From an uncultured Aliiroseovarius sp. (lineage in GTDB: Bacteria > Pseudomonadota > Alphaproteobacteria > Rhodobacterales > Rhodobacteraceae), in NCBI RefSeq assembly GCF_947492455.1, contig NZ_CANLNB010000006.1, positions 62,001 through 126,000 on the forward strand: 64,000 nucleotides of DNA. The letters run 5' to 3'. A model generated the notes under the pieces. That model did no database searches. It was not told the origin of the DNA and was given only the letters and a program-made list of their open reading frames with translations. The number at the start of each line of letters is the position of its first letter. Positions within the stretch are counted from its first letter, which is position 1. The translations under genes were made by a program, and so were the position numbers. This document shows positions 8,369-17,654 of this stretch, piece after piece.

Positions 8369-9676
8369 TTAGCTGTCGCCGAAGACCCGCTTGAAGATCG
8401 TGTCGACATGCTTGGTGTGATAGCCCATGTCGAATTTCTCGTTGATCGCGTCGACGCCCAGAGCCTCGACCACGGCTTCGTCAGCCAGCAGCAGCTCGCG
8501 GAAATCCAGACGTTCTTCCCAGACTTTCAATGCGTTGCGCTGAACCATCGAATACGCGTCTTCACGCGATACGCCAGCCTGAGTCAGGGCCAGCAGCACG
8601 CGTTGCGACATGACCAGACCGGGGAATTTGTTCATGTTGTCCAGCATGTTCTCGGGGAAGATCAGCATCTTGTCGACAACGCCAGCCAGACGGTGCAGGG
8701 CGAAGTCCAGCGTGACGGTGGCGTCCGGGCCAATGCCGCGTTCAACCGACGAGTGCGAAATGTCACGCTCGTGCCACAGGGCCACGTTTTCCATCGCGGG
8801 GATGACGGTCATGCGCACCAGACGGGCCAGACCGGTCAGGTTTTCGGTCAGAACCGGGTTCTTTTTGTGCGGCATCGCCGACGAGCCCTTCTGGCCCATC
8901 GAGAAGAACTCGGCGCCTTCCAGAACCTCGGTGCGCTGCATGTGGCGGATTTCGACGGCAATGTTTTCGATCGACGAGGCGATCACGCCCAGAGTGGCGA
9001 AGAACATGGCGTGGCGGTCGCGCGGGATCACCTGCGTGCTGATCGGCTCGGGGCGCAGGCCCAGCTTCTCGCAGACATGTTCTTCAACCGCCGGGTCGAT
9101 GTTGGCAAAGGTGCCAACCGCGCCCGAGATCGCGCCGGTGGCGACTTCCCAGCGGGCTTTTTCCAGACGGTTCTTGTTGCGGTCCATCTCGGCGTAGAAA
9201 CGCGCGAAGGTCAGGCCCATCGTGGTGGGTTCGGCGTGGATGCCGTGCGAGCGACCGACACGAACGGTGTCTTTGTGCTCAAGCGCGCGTTTTTTCAGGG
9301 CGGCCAGAACCTTGTCCATGCCGTCCAGCAGCAGGTCGGCGGCGCGCACCAGCTGCACGTTCAGGCAGGTGTCCAACACGTCGGACGAGGTCATGCCCTG
9401 GTGCACAAAACGGGCTTCTTCGCTGCCCACGTGTTCGGCCAAGTGGGTCAGGAAGGCGATGACGTCATGTTTGGTGACGGCTTCGATCTCGTCAATGCGG
9501 GCCACGTCGAACTCGACGTCTTTGGCTTTCCAAACGGCGTCCGCGTTTTCGCGCGGAATCACGCCCAGATCGGCCATGGCGTCGCAGGCATGGGCCTCGA
9601 TCTCGTACCAGATTTTGAACTTGGTTTCGGGCGACCAAATGGCGACCATATCGGGGCGGGCATAACGAGGGATCAT
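8369..9676 (-). CDS. purB: Adenylosuccinate lyase
   Basis: PurB catalyses two beta-eliminations in purine synthesis: SAICAR to AICAR, and adenylosuccinate to AMP, both releasing fumarate. The 435-residue protein has the family signature GSSAMPHKKNP at residues 264-274, the catalytic-loop serines 265-266, and the His segment GRSHGIHAEPTT near 141-152. The frame extends 22 codons upstream, but the conserved N-terminus is MIPRYARPDM, starting at 9676. Length is normal. A small secreted-protein gene follows on the same strand; no other pur genes are nearby. Confidence 0.97.
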   Translation of the reverse strand: MIPRYARPDMVAIWSPETKFKIWYEIEAHACDAMADLGVIPRENADAVWKAKDVEFDVARIDEIEAVTKHDVIAFLTHLAEHVGSEEARFVHQGMTSSDVLDTCLNVQLVRAADLLLDGMDKVLAALKKRALEHKDTVRVGRSHGIHAEPTTMGLTFARFYAEMDRNKNRLEKARWEVATGAISGAVGTFANIDPAVEEHVCEKLGLRPEPISTQVIPRDRHAMFFATLGVIASSIENIAVEIRHMQRTEVLEGAEFFSMGQKGSSAMPHKKNPVLTENLTGLARLVRMTVIPAMENVALWHERDISHSSVERGIGPDATVTLDFALHRLAGVVDKMLIFPENMLDNMNKFPGLVMSQRVLLALTQAGVSREDAYSMVQRNALKVWEERLDFRELLLADEAVVEALGVDAINEKFDMGYHTKHVDTIFKRVFGDS

Positions 9677-9804
9677 CGGCGAAGCCTTTTTCGTTTGGTT
9701 GGCAGTCGCGCTTCTCATAAACTGCCGCGATGCAGCGAACAAGAGACGCGTGCCGTGAATGGGCGCGTGGGGCCCATGTTTGCGACGAAAAAGGGGGGAT
9801 CTGG

Positions 9805-10212
9805 GTGAGATTCACGGATTTTCAGGGCGAATGGCGGATCGAGCGCGAGATTGTCGAGGCAGGCGGCGCCACACATCGCCTGACTGGCACGGCGCAGTTT
9901 TCGCCAGACCCTACGGGGATGCTCTATCGTGAAGACGGGGTTCTGGTGACTGATACAGGCGTCAGTTTCGCGGCCAGCCGAGTCTATCACTGGCTCGAGG
10001 CGCCCGGCGGGCGCATTCAGGTGCTCTTCGAAGATGGCCGCGATTTTCACACCTTCGACCTGACCGAAGGCCGCCCCGATGACCAGCATTGGTGCGATCC
10101 GGATCAGTACCGCGTGTCCTATGATTTCAGCGCATGGCCCAATTGGCAGTCCGTCTGGACCGTGTCTGGGCCGCGCAAGGATTATCGGATGACAACGCGG
10201 TATCAGCGCTAG
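9805..10212 (+). CDS. DUF6314 family protein
   Basis: The product is a soluble protein of about 135 residues with a lipocalin-like pattern: DFQGEWRIEREI at the start, a run of beta-strand-like segments, and the conserved end block HWCDPDQYRVSYDF ... GPRKDYRM. This matches the DUF6314 family, of unknown function, common in Rhodobacterales. I chose the GTG at 9805 because it follows an AAGGGGGG stretch and gives the usual N-terminus just before DFxGxW. The frame is open back to an ATG at 9730, which is the alternative (160 residues). It is divergent from purB and convergent with dnaB. Confidence 0.7.
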   Translation: MRFTDFQGEWRIEREIVEAGGATHRLTGTAQFSPDPTGMLYREDGVLVTDTGVSFAASRVYHWLEAPGGRIQVLFEDGRDFHTFDLTEGRPDDQHWCDPDQYRVSYDFSAWPNWQSVWTVSGPRKDYRMTTRYQR

Positions 10213-10230
10213 GCGGCGCGACCCAGCGGA

Positions 10231-11730
10231 TCAAAACCCGTCGCTCGGCCCCTGTTGCCACTGTTTGACAAGGTTGCCGAAGCGGGTGAACTGCGCCTCG
10301 AAGGACAGCTCGACCGTGCCGATCGGGCCGTGACGCTGCTTGCCGATGATGACCTCGGCCTTGCCATGCAGGTTCGACATTTCGTCTTGCCATGCGGCCA
10401 TGCGGTCCAGCTCGTGATCGCCGGGCTTTTCACGTTCCTTATAGTATTCCTCGCGGAACACGAACATGACCACGTCGGCATCCTGCTCGATCGAGCCCGA
10501 TTCCCGCAGGTCCGACAGTTGCGGGCGTTTATCGTCGCGGCTTTCCACCTGACGCGACAGCTGGGACAGCGCAATGACTGGGATGTTCAGCTCTTTCGCA
10601 ATCGCTTTCATGCCCATCGAGATCTCGGCGATCTCGTTCACGCGGTTATCGGACATGCCGCGGCACAGCTGCAGATAGTCGATAATCAAGACATCCAGCC
10701 CGTGGGTCCGTTTCAAGCGACGGGCGCGGGCGGCCAGCTGGCTGATCGGCAGGGCAGGCGTGTCGTCAATGAACAGAGGGCAGCTTTCCAGATCCTTGGC
10801 GGCTTGGACAAAACGACGGAACTCGTTTTCATCCATGTCACCCTGACGAATTTTGTGCGACGAAATCTCGGACGCTTCGGCCAGAATACGGCCCGCCAGC
10901 TGTTCTGCCGACATTTCGAGCGAGAAGAAGCCAACTACACCGCCAGAAATCGCGCCCTCGGTTCCGTCCGGCTTGATGCCTTTCTTATAGGCCTTCGCCA
11001 CGTTGAAGGCGATGTTGGTCGCAAGCGAGGTTTTTCCCATCGAGGGACGACCGGCAAGGATCAGAAGGTCGGACGGGTGAAGGCCACCCAACTTGCCGTC
11101 CAAATCCACCAGTCCGGTGGAAATCCCGGCCATACCGCCTTCACGTTGATAGGCAGCGTTGGCGACCTGCACGGCCTCGGTCACGGCTTTCAGGAAGCTT
11201 TGGAAGCCGCTTTCGGTCTGGCCCGCTTCGCCTAGCTTATAAAGCGCCTGTTCGGCTTCAACGATTTGTTCCTTTGGCTCGGACGAGATGTCGACCTTCT
11301 GCGCCTTCGCCGCGATGTCTTGACCCAGCTGGATCAGCTCGCGCCGGATGGCGAGGTCATAGATCATCTGGGCATAGTCGCGCGCGGCAAAGCTGGAAAT
11401 CGCGGCACCGGCAAGGCGCGCCAGATAGGCCGGGCCGCCCAGTTCTTTCAGGCCCTCATCATCCTCCATGAACGCTTTCAGCGTCACGGGGCTGGCTAAG
11501 GCGTTCTTGGAAATCCGGCTGGCGGCAATGTCCCAGATGCGGGCGTGGACGGGTTCGTAGAAATGACCAGCATTGATGATCGAGGCGACACGGTCAAACA
11601 CGTCATTGTTGGTCAGGATCGCGCCCAGAAGCTGCTGCTCGGCTTCGATGTGGTGGGGCAGGCTGTCCTGTACCTCGCCGTCACCGGAAGCTGCACCTTG
11701 CTGGATATTGCTGATCTCGTTCATCGCCAC
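10231..11730 (-). CDS. dnaB: Replicative DNA helicase DnaB
   Basis: DnaB is the hexameric 5'-3' helicase that unwinds DNA ahead of the replication fork. The 499-residue protein has the N-terminal helical domain (about residues 25-125, starting with the DSLPHHIEAEQQLLGAI block) and a RecA-like motor with Walker A GRPSMGKTS (227-235) and the Walker B region DVLIIDYLQL. The family motif SQLSRQVESR follows. Length and motifs are complete, and no intein was seen. It is a single gene, convergent with the DUF6314 gene; a 144-bp gap separates it from pyrE upstream. Confidence 0.97.
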   Translation of the reverse strand: MAMNEISNIQQGAASGDGEVQDSLPHHIEAEQQLLGAILTNNDVFDRVASIINAGHFYEPVHARIWDIAASRISKNALASPVTLKAFMEDDEGLKELGGPAYLARLAGAAISSFAARDYAQMIYDLAIRRELIQLGQDIAAKAQKVDISSEPKEQIVEAEQALYKLGEAGQTESGFQSFLKAVTEAVQVANAAYQREGGMAGISTGLVDLDGKLGGLHPSDLLILAGRPSMGKTSLATNIAFNVAKAYKKGIKPDGTEGAISGGVVGFFSLEMSAEQLAGRILAEASEISSHKIRQGDMDENEFRRFVQAAKDLESCPLFIDDTPALPISQLAARARRLKRTHGLDVLIIDYLQLCRGMSDNRVNEIAEISMGMKAIAKELNIPVIALSQLSRQVESRDDKRPQLSDLRESGSIEQDADVVMFVFREEYYKEREKPGDHELDRMAAWQDEMSNLHGKAEVIIGKQRHGPIGTVELSFEAQFTRFGNLVKQWQQGPSDGF

Positions 11731-11874
11731 CTGTCCTTAGGCCGCTGTTTTACGTGTTCGGATAGTCCGACGCAAAATGTATGTTTCTGTGAGTAACTTG
11801 TGGATAAGTCAGGTCTGCAGAACTCTACCAGATTTGGTGGAGTCCTGCAAAATTCTGTCAGAATGTAGTGTCTG

Positions 11875-12555
11875 TCAGGCGTTCATCCGCTCGGCCTGCC
11901 AGCCGCGCGGGTCTTTCAGGAAGCGCTCGACCTCGTCCAGTGTTTCGGCCGAAAACGCGCCCTGCGCCTTGGCTTCGGCCAGCACATCCCACCAGGTGCA
12001 GAGGTGGATTAGCTGAACGCCATGATCGGACAGGGTTTTTTCCGTCTCGGGGAAAATATCGTAATAGAAGATCACGGCGGTGGCGCCACAGGTGGCACCG
12101 GTGTCGCGAATCGCGTCTACGAAGGACAGCTTTGATCCGCCATCCGTGGTCAGATCCTCGACCAGCAGCACGCGTTGGCTGTCATCCATCGCGCCCTCGA
12201 TGCGGGCGTTCTTGCCGTAGCCCTTCGGCTTCTTGCGGACGTAGGTCATCGGCAGGGCCAGACGTTCGGCGACCCATGCGCCGAAGGGGATGCCCGCGGT
12301 TTCGCCACCGGCGATGTTGTCGAAGGCCTCAAAGCCCGCTTCGCGCATGATCGTGACGGCCATGAAATCCATTAGGGTCGAGCGGATGCGCGGGAAGCTG
12401 ATCAGCTTGCGGCAGTCGATATAGCTGGGGCTGGGCAGGCCCGAGGCCAGTGTGAACGGTTCGTCCGTGTTGAAGTTCACAGCGCCGATTTCCAGAAGCA
12501 TCCGGGCGGTCAGGCGGGCGATTTCTTCTTTCGCGGGGAAAGTGGAGGGGATCAT
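11875..12555 (-). CDS. pyrE: Orotate phosphoribosyltransferase
   Basis: PyrE converts orotate and PRPP into orotidine 5'-phosphate in pyrimidine synthesis. The 226-residue protein has the PRPP-binding motif [14 protein letters not shown] (about residues 129-142) and the catalytic loop [17 protein letters not shown] (105-121), with the lysines expected for the family. Substrate-side residues in the [14 protein letters not shown] block are conserved. It lies 25 bp downstream of pyrC on the same strand, so the two consecutive-pathway enzymes are probably co-transcribed. Confidence 0.96.
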   Translation of the reverse strand: MIPSTFPAKEEIARLTARMLLEIGAVNFNTDEPFTLASGLPSPSYIDCRKLISFPRIRSTLMDFMAVTIMREAGFEAFDNIAGGETAGIPFGAWVAERLALPMTYVRKKPKGYGKNARIEGAMDDSQRVLLVEDLTTDGGSKLSFVDAIRDTGATCGATAVIFYYDIFPETEKTLSDHGVQLIHLCTWWDVLAEAKAQGAFSAETLDEVERFLKDPRGWQAERMNA

Positions 12556-12580
12556 GGGCAGCGGTCCTCGTTAGGTATGA

Positions 12581-13624
12581 TCAGGCGTCAACGCGCCAGT
12601 GCAGCGGAAAGCCGGGGTCAAATGTGGTGACGGTGTGGTCGCCTGCGGGCAGTGTCGCGGGATAGGTGACGGGGTCGTCGACCTTAGTGAGCGTGATGGT
12701 GTCCTCGTTCACTGGCAGGCCATAGAAGGCGGGGCCATGAAGCGAGATGAAGCCTTCCAGCTTGTCCAATGCGCCTTCTGCCTCGAACGCGTGGGCCAGG
12801 ATCGACAGGGCGTTGGGCGCGGTGAAACAGCCGGCGGAACAGCATTCGCTTTCCTTGGCATGAGTCGGGTGCGGGGCGCTGTCGGTGCCAAGGAAGAAGC
12901 GCGGGTCGCCCGAGGTGGCTGCCGCAATCAGCGCCTCGCGATGTTCGCCGCGCTTCAGGATCGGCAGACAATAATAATGTGGGCGCATGCCGCCAACCAA
13001 CATGTCGTTGCGGTCGAGGATCAGGTGCTGCACCGTGATGGTCGCGCCAAGTTTGCTGTCGTTCGCTTTGACGTAATCGGCGCCGTCCTTCGTAGTGATG
13101 TGCTCCATCACTACGCGCAGCTCGGGCGTGGCACGGCGGATCGGGTCCAGCACGCGGTCGATGAACACGGCTTCGCGGTCGAAAATGTCGATGTCACGGT
13201 CGGTGACTTCGCCGTGGACGCACAAGGGACAGCCGATCTCGGCCATCTTTTCCAGCACCGAGCGCACCTTGTCGAAGTTCTGCACGCCGCTGGACGAGTT
13301 CGTTGTAGCCCCCGCAGGATAAAGCTTCACCGACGTGATCAGGCCTGACGCGTGCGCTGCGGCCAAATCTTCCGGATCCGTATCCTCGGTCAGATAAAGC
13401 GTCATCAGGGGTTCGAACGACATGCCGTCGGGCAGAGCCGCCATGATGCGCTCGCGATAGGCGGCGGCATCGGCCTTGGTGACCACGGGCGGCACAAGGT
13501 TCGGCATGACAATGGCACGGGCAAAGTGGCGCGCGGTTTCGGGCAAGACCGTCTTTAGCATCTCGCCATCGCGCAGATGCAGGTGCCAGTCGTCGGGGCG
13601 GCGGATCGTAAGTGTCTGGGTCAT
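12581..13624 (-). CDS. pyrC: Dihydroorotase (class II)
   Basis: PyrC closes carbamoyl aspartate to dihydroorotate, a zinc-dependent step of pyrimidine synthesis. The 347-residue length and the N-terminal metal motif HLHLRDG (His14, His16) place it in the short class II type. The segment [16 protein letters not shown] carries the carbamylated lysine, and the active-site Asp is in LGTDSAPH. The frame extends 18 codons upstream, but [14 protein letters not shown] is the usual N-terminus. It precedes pyrE, with a spacing of 25 bp. Confidence 0.95.
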   Translation of the reverse strand: MTQTLTIRRPDDWHLHLRDGEMLKTVLPETARHFARAIVMPNLVPPVVTKADAAAYRERIMAALPDGMSFEPLMTLYLTEDTDPEDLAAAHASGLITSVKLYPAGATTNSSSGVQNFDKVRSVLEKMAEIGCPLCVHGEVTDRDIDIFDREAVFIDRVLDPIRRATPELRVVMEHITTKDGADYVKANDSKLGATITVQHLILDRNDMLVGGMRPHYYCLPILKRGEHREALIAAATSGDPRFFLGTDSAPHPTHAKESECCSAGCFTAPNALSILAHAFEAEGALDKLEGFISLHGPAFYGLPVNEDTITLTKVDDPVTYPATLPAGDHTVTTFDPGFPLHWRVDA

Positions 13625-13704
13625 CGGAGCATGGCATAGCGCAGCCCTGCCTATATGGTCCAGTGGAAAGCGTGTCACATGGAAAGGAATGCCCCACGGA
13701 TGCT

Positions 13705-14133
13705 TTAGTTCGGCAGCGCGTCCAGCGTCTCTTCCACCAGATCCTCTTCAAAGTCGTCCATCACGGGCAAGAGTGCCTGATAGGGCAGGGCCAGCGGCTT
13801 CTCGGTGGTCGAGATCAGAGTGCGCAACTCGTCGCGATAGAAACTGGGATTGGCCAGAATGGATTGCGGCAGCTTTGACGGATCAAACACCCGCTTCTTA
13901 TGCGCGATTACGGTGACATCATGCGCAGCGCTGCTGAAATCCTGTTCCTGCGCGTCTTCGCGAAAGAACCGCTTCAGCTCGTCTTCACGCTGATGCAGGC
14001 GTTTCAGCTCGGCCCGGATCTGGGCCAGCTCATCCGCGGGATGAAGGGGCATGTCTTGCGCCGTGCCACATGGGTGGCTGGCCTGCGGCAGGACAAGAGG
14101 GGTTCCGGTCAGTGGGGTGCGAATCTGTTTCAT
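13705..14133 (-). CDS. Conserved hypothetical protein with central coiled coil
   Basis: The 142-residue protein is not one I recognise. It has no signal peptide or membrane helix. A charged helical stretch, about residues 33-62 ([15 protein letters not shown] and following), looks like a short coiled coil. It is followed by a basic patch (AHKKRVFDP), and the C-terminus is acidic ([17 protein letters not shown]). It lies upstream of pyrC on the same strand with an 80-bp gap and could share its transcript. The reading frame fits local codon use, so it is probably real. No function can be inferred. Confidence 0.6.
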   Translation of the reverse strand: MKQIRTPLTGTPLVLPQASHPCGTAQDMPLHPADELAQIRAELKRLHQREDELKRFFREDAQEQDFSSAAHDVTVIAHKKRVFDPSKLPQSILANPSFYRDELRTLISTTEKPLALPYQALLPVMDDFEEDLVEETLDALPN

Positions 14134-14194
14134 GAACCCAGCATGGGTTCCGTTTGGTTAAAGCCGGTTTAACTGCGGTTCAGTCGGCCATGTC

Positions 14195-14240
14195 TTGACA
14201 TTCGTATCATTTACAATGAAACATATTCGCATAAAGGAAT
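14195..14240 (+). promoter_or_regulatory. Promoter element and BigR/SqrR-like inverted repeat before the sulfur transporter pair
   Basis: A TTGACA hexamer lies at 14195-14200. Downstream is the inverted repeat ATTC-N8-GAAT at 14225-14240, just before the AAGGAGG ribosome site of the YeeE/YedE gene. The repeat agrees with the operator pattern I recall for the sulfide/persulfide-responsive ArsR-type repressors SqrR and BigR. The matching -10 box is not obvious (CATATT at 14222 is 21 bp from the -35). Confidence 0.5.
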
Positions 14241-14256
14241 GTGAAGGAGGTGTCCC

Positions 14257-14805
14257 ATGACACTGAACTGGAAAATCGGAGGGGTGGCGCTGGGCCTTGT
14301 GTTCTTCCTTGCTGTCCTTTTGGTCAAACCCATCGGGGTGTCGACGCAATTCGTGATCCTGGATGGGATCATTGCAGATGTCGTGAACCCTGAACTGGTG
14401 ACGAAAACCGACGATGGCTATACGTCCACCAATGCCTATCTGGCAAAATCCGGCGGCAAATACGCCAAGTCGGTCGCGAACCTGCTGAACTATAGCTTCA
14501 TTTTCGTGATCGCGATGATGGTCGGCGCGTTCCTGTCGGCCATGATGCGCGGCGGAAATGGCGCAGATGAAAACAAGCTGCCCGCGATCCACTATGCCAA
14601 TTTCGGAGACACGCCGATCAAGCGCTACGCCATCGCCTTTGTGGGTGGCTTCATTGTGCTCTACGGCGCGCGTCTGGCCGGGGGCTGTACCTCGGGACAT
14701 ATGATGTCGGGCATGATGCAGACCGCGCTGTCGGGCTACATCTTTGCTGCGGGTGCTTTTGCAGCGGCGGTGCCTGTCGCCATGATGATGTATAAGAAAG
14801 GATAA
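14257..14805 (+). CDS. YeeE/YedE-family sulfur transporter, first half-protein
   Basis: The 182-residue integral membrane protein has the sulfur-transport (PF04143) signature GARLAGGCTSGHMMSG near residues 135-150, whose cysteine is thought to relay sulfur (thiosulfate or persulfide) across the membrane. Four to five hydrophobic helices are visible. It is half the size of the fused E. coli YeeE/TsuA, and its partner follows 3 bp downstream, a split arrangement as in PmpA/PmpB. A strong GAAGGAGG ribosome site precedes the ATG. Control by a sulfide-responsive repressor is suggested by the upstream inverted repeat. The exact substrate is inferred from family only. Confidence 0.85.
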   Translation: MTLNWKIGGVALGLVFFLAVLLVKPIGVSTQFVILDGIIADVVNPELVTKTDDGYTSTNAYLAKSGGKYAKSVANLLNYSFIFVIAMMVGAFLSAMMRGGNGADENKLPAIHYANFGDTPIKRYAIAFVGGFIVLYGARLAGGCTSGHMMSGMMQTALSGYIFAAGAFAAAVPVAMMMYKKG

Positions 14806-14808
14806 GCC

Positions 14809-15393
14809 ATGCAGATTGTACTTGCTCTGATCATCGGCGCGCTCTTCGGCTTCGTCCTTGATCGCATTGGTGCCACCAACCCCACCGTCCTGATCCGCAT
14901 GCTGAGCCTGCGGTCGCTGGGCCTGATGAAAGCCATCCTGTTGGCGATCGGCGTCGGCTCGATCCTGATGTTCGGTGGCCAGATGGCTGGCCTTGTTGAT
15001 GTGGGTCACATGTCAGTCAAAACCGCCTATGTCGGTGTGTTCATCGGTGGTCTGCTGTTGGGCGCCGGCTGGGCGCTGTCGGGCTTTTGCCCCGGCACGG
15101 GTGTTTGCGCAGCGGCGACTGGCCGCAAAGATGCGCTGTTCTTCATCCTTGGTGGCCTGCTGGGCGCGGCGGCCTATATGATCACTTACCCGTCGGTGAA
15201 AGCCACCGGCATTCTTGACGCCATCGCTGGCGGCAAGGTGACCTTGGGCACGGTGCCGGGCGCGAAATATGACGGGCTAATGGCCATGCCGGGCGACGTG
15301 CTGGGCATTGTGCTGGGCCTGATCTTTGTTGCCGTGGCCTTTGCCGTGCCGGAAGCCCCGGGGGGCGATGCGGTGCCGGCACCTGCCGAGTAA
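14809..15393 (+). CDS. YeeE/YedE-family sulfur transporter, second half-protein
   Basis: The 194-residue membrane protein belongs to the same sulfur-transport family. It contains the second conserved cysteine motif GWALSGFCPGTGVCAA near residues 86-101 and about five helices. It starts 3 bp after the first half, so both are made from one mRNA and probably form one transporter unit. The C-terminal tail (PEAPGGDAVPAPAE) is soluble. A hairpin terminator follows at 15418. No sulfur-oxidising enzymes, persulfide dioxygenase or repressor gene are next to it here. Confidence 0.85.
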   Translation: MQIVLALIIGALFGFVLDRIGATNPTVLIRMLSLRSLGLMKAILLAIGVGSILMFGGQMAGLVDVGHMSVKTAYVGVFIGGLLLGAGWALSGFCPGTGVCAAATGRKDALFFILGGLLGAAAYMITYPSVKATGILDAIAGGKVTLGTVPGAKYDGLMAMPGDVLGIVLGLIFVAVAFAVPEAPGGDAVPAPAE

Positions 15394-15417
15394 CCACGAC
15401 CAGAAATCCACAGAAAC

Positions 15418-15440
15418 GGGCCGCCTTGTGCGGCCCTTTC
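15418..15440 (+). terminator. Rho-independent terminator after the sulfur transporter pair
   Basis: A GC-rich stem (GGGCCGC / GCGGCCC, 15418-15424 with 15430-15436), a 5-nt loop and a short CTTTCT run lie on the plus strand 25 bp past the transporter stop. Confidence 0.7.
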
Positions 15441-15497
15441 TCTTGCGTGGGCCGCGGGGAATGCCCACATTCGCTCGAAGCGAAATAAGAGGTTGCC

Positions 15498-16481
15498 GTG
15501 ACAAACCCCCTTTCTTCCTTCGACCGCATTCCCGAACTGGCGCTGGACTGGATTGCCCAAGGCCGGCAAGTCGCCATTGCCACGGTCGTGTCCACATGGG
15601 GCAGCGCGCCGCGCCCGACTGGCAGCCAGATGCTGATTGCCGAAAGTGGCCAGATCGAAGGCTCGGTCTCGGGCGGGTGCGTTGAAGGTGCGGTGGTGAT
15701 CGAAGCGCAAGAAGCGTTGCGCACGGGCCTGCCGGTCCTCTTGGAGTTTGGGGTGTCCGGCGAAGATGCATTCTCGGCCGGGCTGGCCTGTGGGGGTGAG
15801 ATCAAGGTGCTGGTCGAACCTGTGGGCGAGGGGGTTGGCGCGGGCTACGGTCTGCCCATTGCGATGCTGGAAGAACTGGTGGCCGCCCGATCGACCCGCA
15901 CGCGCATCGTCTATGAGGTGACGCTGGAGGGTTGGACACGCAGCCTGCGGTCGCCACGGGACACCGAGGTGGAGATTGGTCTTCACGATGGGCTCTATAT
16001 CCATCCGCATGAGCCGCCCTTGCGGCTGATCATCGCCGGGGCCGTTCACGTTGCGCAGGCGTTGATCCCCATGGCGCAAATTGTCGGGTTCGACATCGTG
16101 CTGATCGACCCGCGCGGCGCCTTTGCGACGCAAGATCGCTTTCCGGGCATGACAATTTATGAGGACTACCCTGATGATGTTCTGCCCCAAATCGGCATCG
16201 ACCATCGCACCGCCATCGTGACGCTGGCGCATGACCCGAAGATCGACGATCCCGCGCTTGAGGCCGGGTTTGCATCGGACGCGTTCTATATCGGCGCACT
16301 GGGATCGCGCCGTACGCAAGGGCAGCGGCTGGAACGTCTGTCTGCGCGCGGCTACGGCCCAGAAGACTTGCGGCGGATCCACGGCCCGGTCGGGCTGGAC
16401 ATCGGCGCTTTGGGACCTGCGGAAATTGCCGTCTCGATCATGGCCGAGCTTGTCGCCCGGCATCGGCGCCCATCGCGCTGA
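15498..16481 (+). CDS. xdhC: XdhC/CoxF-family molybdenum cofactor insertion/maturation protein
   Basis: XdhC-type proteins bind molybdenum cofactor, promote its sulfuration and help insert it into xanthine dehydrogenase-like enzymes. The 327-residue protein has the N-terminal XdhC/CoxI motifs WGSAPRPTGSQM (residues 34-45) and SVSGGCVEGAVV (56-67), which includes the conserved Cys61, and a C-terminal Rossmann-type domain (LIIAGAVHVAQAL, 177-189). Here the usual GxGHV reads GAVHV. The start is a GTG after GAGGTTGCC. No xdhAB or cox genes are adjacent, so its client enzyme is encoded elsewhere. Confidence 0.85.
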   Translation: MTNPLSSFDRIPELALDWIAQGRQVAIATVVSTWGSAPRPTGSQMLIAESGQIEGSVSGGCVEGAVVIEAQEALRTGLPVLLEFGVSGEDAFSAGLACGGEIKVLVEPVGEGVGAGYGLPIAMLEELVAARSTRTRIVYEVTLEGWTRSLRSPRDTEVEIGLHDGLYIHPHEPPLRLIIAGAVHVAQALIPMAQIVGFDIVLIDPRGAFATQDRFPGMTIYEDYPDDVLPQIGIDHRTAIVTLAHDPKIDDPALEAGFASDAFYIGALGSRRTQGQRLERLSARGYGPEDLRRIHGPVGLDIGALGPAEIAVSIMAELVARHRRPSR

Positions 16482-16609
16482 AGGGGCGCGAAAGGCCTGC
16501 ATTGTTTTGAATCAATGTGAATACGTTAATCTGTGCTAAAGTGTATGCGGGTGAAGGAGCCCATGAACCGCTGAGTCCAGCGTCGCGCGAACGATGAGGA
16601 GGACGGATC

Positions 16610-17020
16610 ATGTTGAACTATTTGCCAAAGCTTACCGCTACGATCACATTCGCATGCGGGTTGATGGCACAGACTGCTTACGCCGATATGCCGGGAGAAG
16701 AGCAGTTCCGGAACTATTGCGCGTCTTGTCACGGAGCGCAGGCCGACGGGAATGGTCCCTTGGGGGATGTTCTGAATATGAGTGTTCCTGACCTGACCAC
16801 GATTGCCCAAAGAAACGACGGGAAGTTCCCGTTTCTCGAGGTGGTCCACATGGTGGATGGCCGTACCGGTGTGATGGCACACGGATCGGACATGCCTGTC
16901 TGGGGTGATCAGTTTTCGGTGGGAGCAGGAAGTGGGATGGAGCGCGACCTTAGCGCCGTCTACGAGGTGCGCGGACGCATTCTGTCGCTTGTCTACTATC
17001 TAGAGAGCATCCAGAAGTAA
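16610..17020 (+). CDS. Small periplasmic c-type cytochrome
   Basis: The 136-residue protein has a signal peptide (residues 1-26, ending AYADMP) and one heme-c attachment site, CASCH, at 37-41, with methionine 95 (GSDMPVWG) as the likely axial ligand. This makes it a class I single-heme cytochrome of the electron transport chain; the redox partner is unknown. The start has a GAGGAGG ribosome site. In the leader, a second site, GAAGGAG, precedes a three-codon ORF at 16563-16574, possibly a leader peptide. A 7-bp hairpin follows the stop at 17032-17052. Confidence 0.88.
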   Translation: MLNYLPKLTATITFACGLMAQTAYADMPGEEQFRNYCASCHGAQADGNGPLGDVLNMSVPDLTTIAQRNDGKFPFLEVVHMVDGRTGVMAHGSDMPVWGDQFSVGAGSGMERDLSAVYEVRGRILSLVYYLESIQK

Positions 17021-17061
17021 GCGCTGTATATGTCCCGCGTGATGGGCGGGACCGCAACAAA

Positions 17062-17087
17062 AAACGCCCTGCGAAAGCAGGGCGTTT
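17062..17087 (-). terminator. Rho-independent terminator of infC
   Basis: An 11-bp perfect stem (17077-17087 with 17062-17072) with a 4-nt TTTC-type loop, followed on the minus transcript by a run of six U residues. It lies 22 bp past the infC stop. Its plus-strand reading has only a weak U-run, so it mainly serves infC. Confidence 0.9.
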
Positions 17088-17108
17088 CCAAATTACTGTC
17101 TGATGGGA

Positions 17109-17654
17109 TTATTTCGGCAGCGGGCCGATCATCATGACCATCTGGCGGCCTTCCATCTTAGGCATGTTTTCAACCTTGCCCAGTTCCTTGATGTCTTCCG
17201 CAACACGCAGCAGCAACTCGCGGCCAAGGTTCTGGTGGGCCATTTCGCGGCCGCGGAAGCGTAGGGTCACTTTGACCTTGTCGCCCTTTTCCAGGAACTT
17301 CACCACGTTGCGCATCTTGACGTCATAGTCATGGGTGTCGGTGTTCGGACGGAACTTGACCTCTTTGACCTCGATCGTCTTTTGCTTCTTGCGAGCTTCA
17401 GATTCGCGCTTCTGCTGTTCGTACTTGAACTTGCCGAAGTCCATGATCTTGCAGACGGGCGGATTGGCATTGGGCGAGATCTCGACCAGATCCAGACCTG
17501 CGTCTTGCGCCATTGCAAGGCCACGCGCCGGGGGCACAACCCCAACGTTTTCGCCTTCAGCGCCAATCAGGCGGATTTCCGGGGCCCGGATGCGTTCGTT
17601 GATGCGGGGGCCGGTGTCGCGCGTCGGGGGCGCGTTATGAGGTCTGCGGGCTAT
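17109..17654 (-). CDS. infC: Translation initiation factor IF-3 with non-canonical AUA start
   Basis: IF-3 binds the 30S subunit, blocks 50S joining and checks start-codon and initiator-tRNA pairing. Read from 17654 the frame gives 181 residues beginning (M)[21 protein letters not shown], the typical alphaproteobacterial N-terminus. The GTG at 17537 would delete most of the N-terminal domain. The codon at the correct place is ATA, preceded by GAAGGA with 8-nt spacing. Rare infC start codons (AUU in E. coli) are known to give autoregulation by IF-3 discrimination, so the same is expected here. The C-terminal motifs [12 protein letters not shown] and [11 protein letters not shown] are intact. 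Confidence 0.93.
   Translation of the reverse strand: MARRPHNAPPTRDTGPRINERIRAPEIRLIGAEGENVGVVPPARGLAMAQDAGLDLVEISPNANPPVCKIMDFGKFKYEQQKRESEARKKQKTIEVKEVKFRPNTDTHDYDVKMRNVVKFLEKGDKVKVTLRFRGREMAHQNLGRELLLRVAEDIKELGKVENMPKMEGRQMVMMIGPLPK

Noticed and set aside
8339-9808. A 489-codon plus-strand ORF opposite purB
   Set aside because: It is a shadow of purB without recognizable domains. purB has all its motifs.
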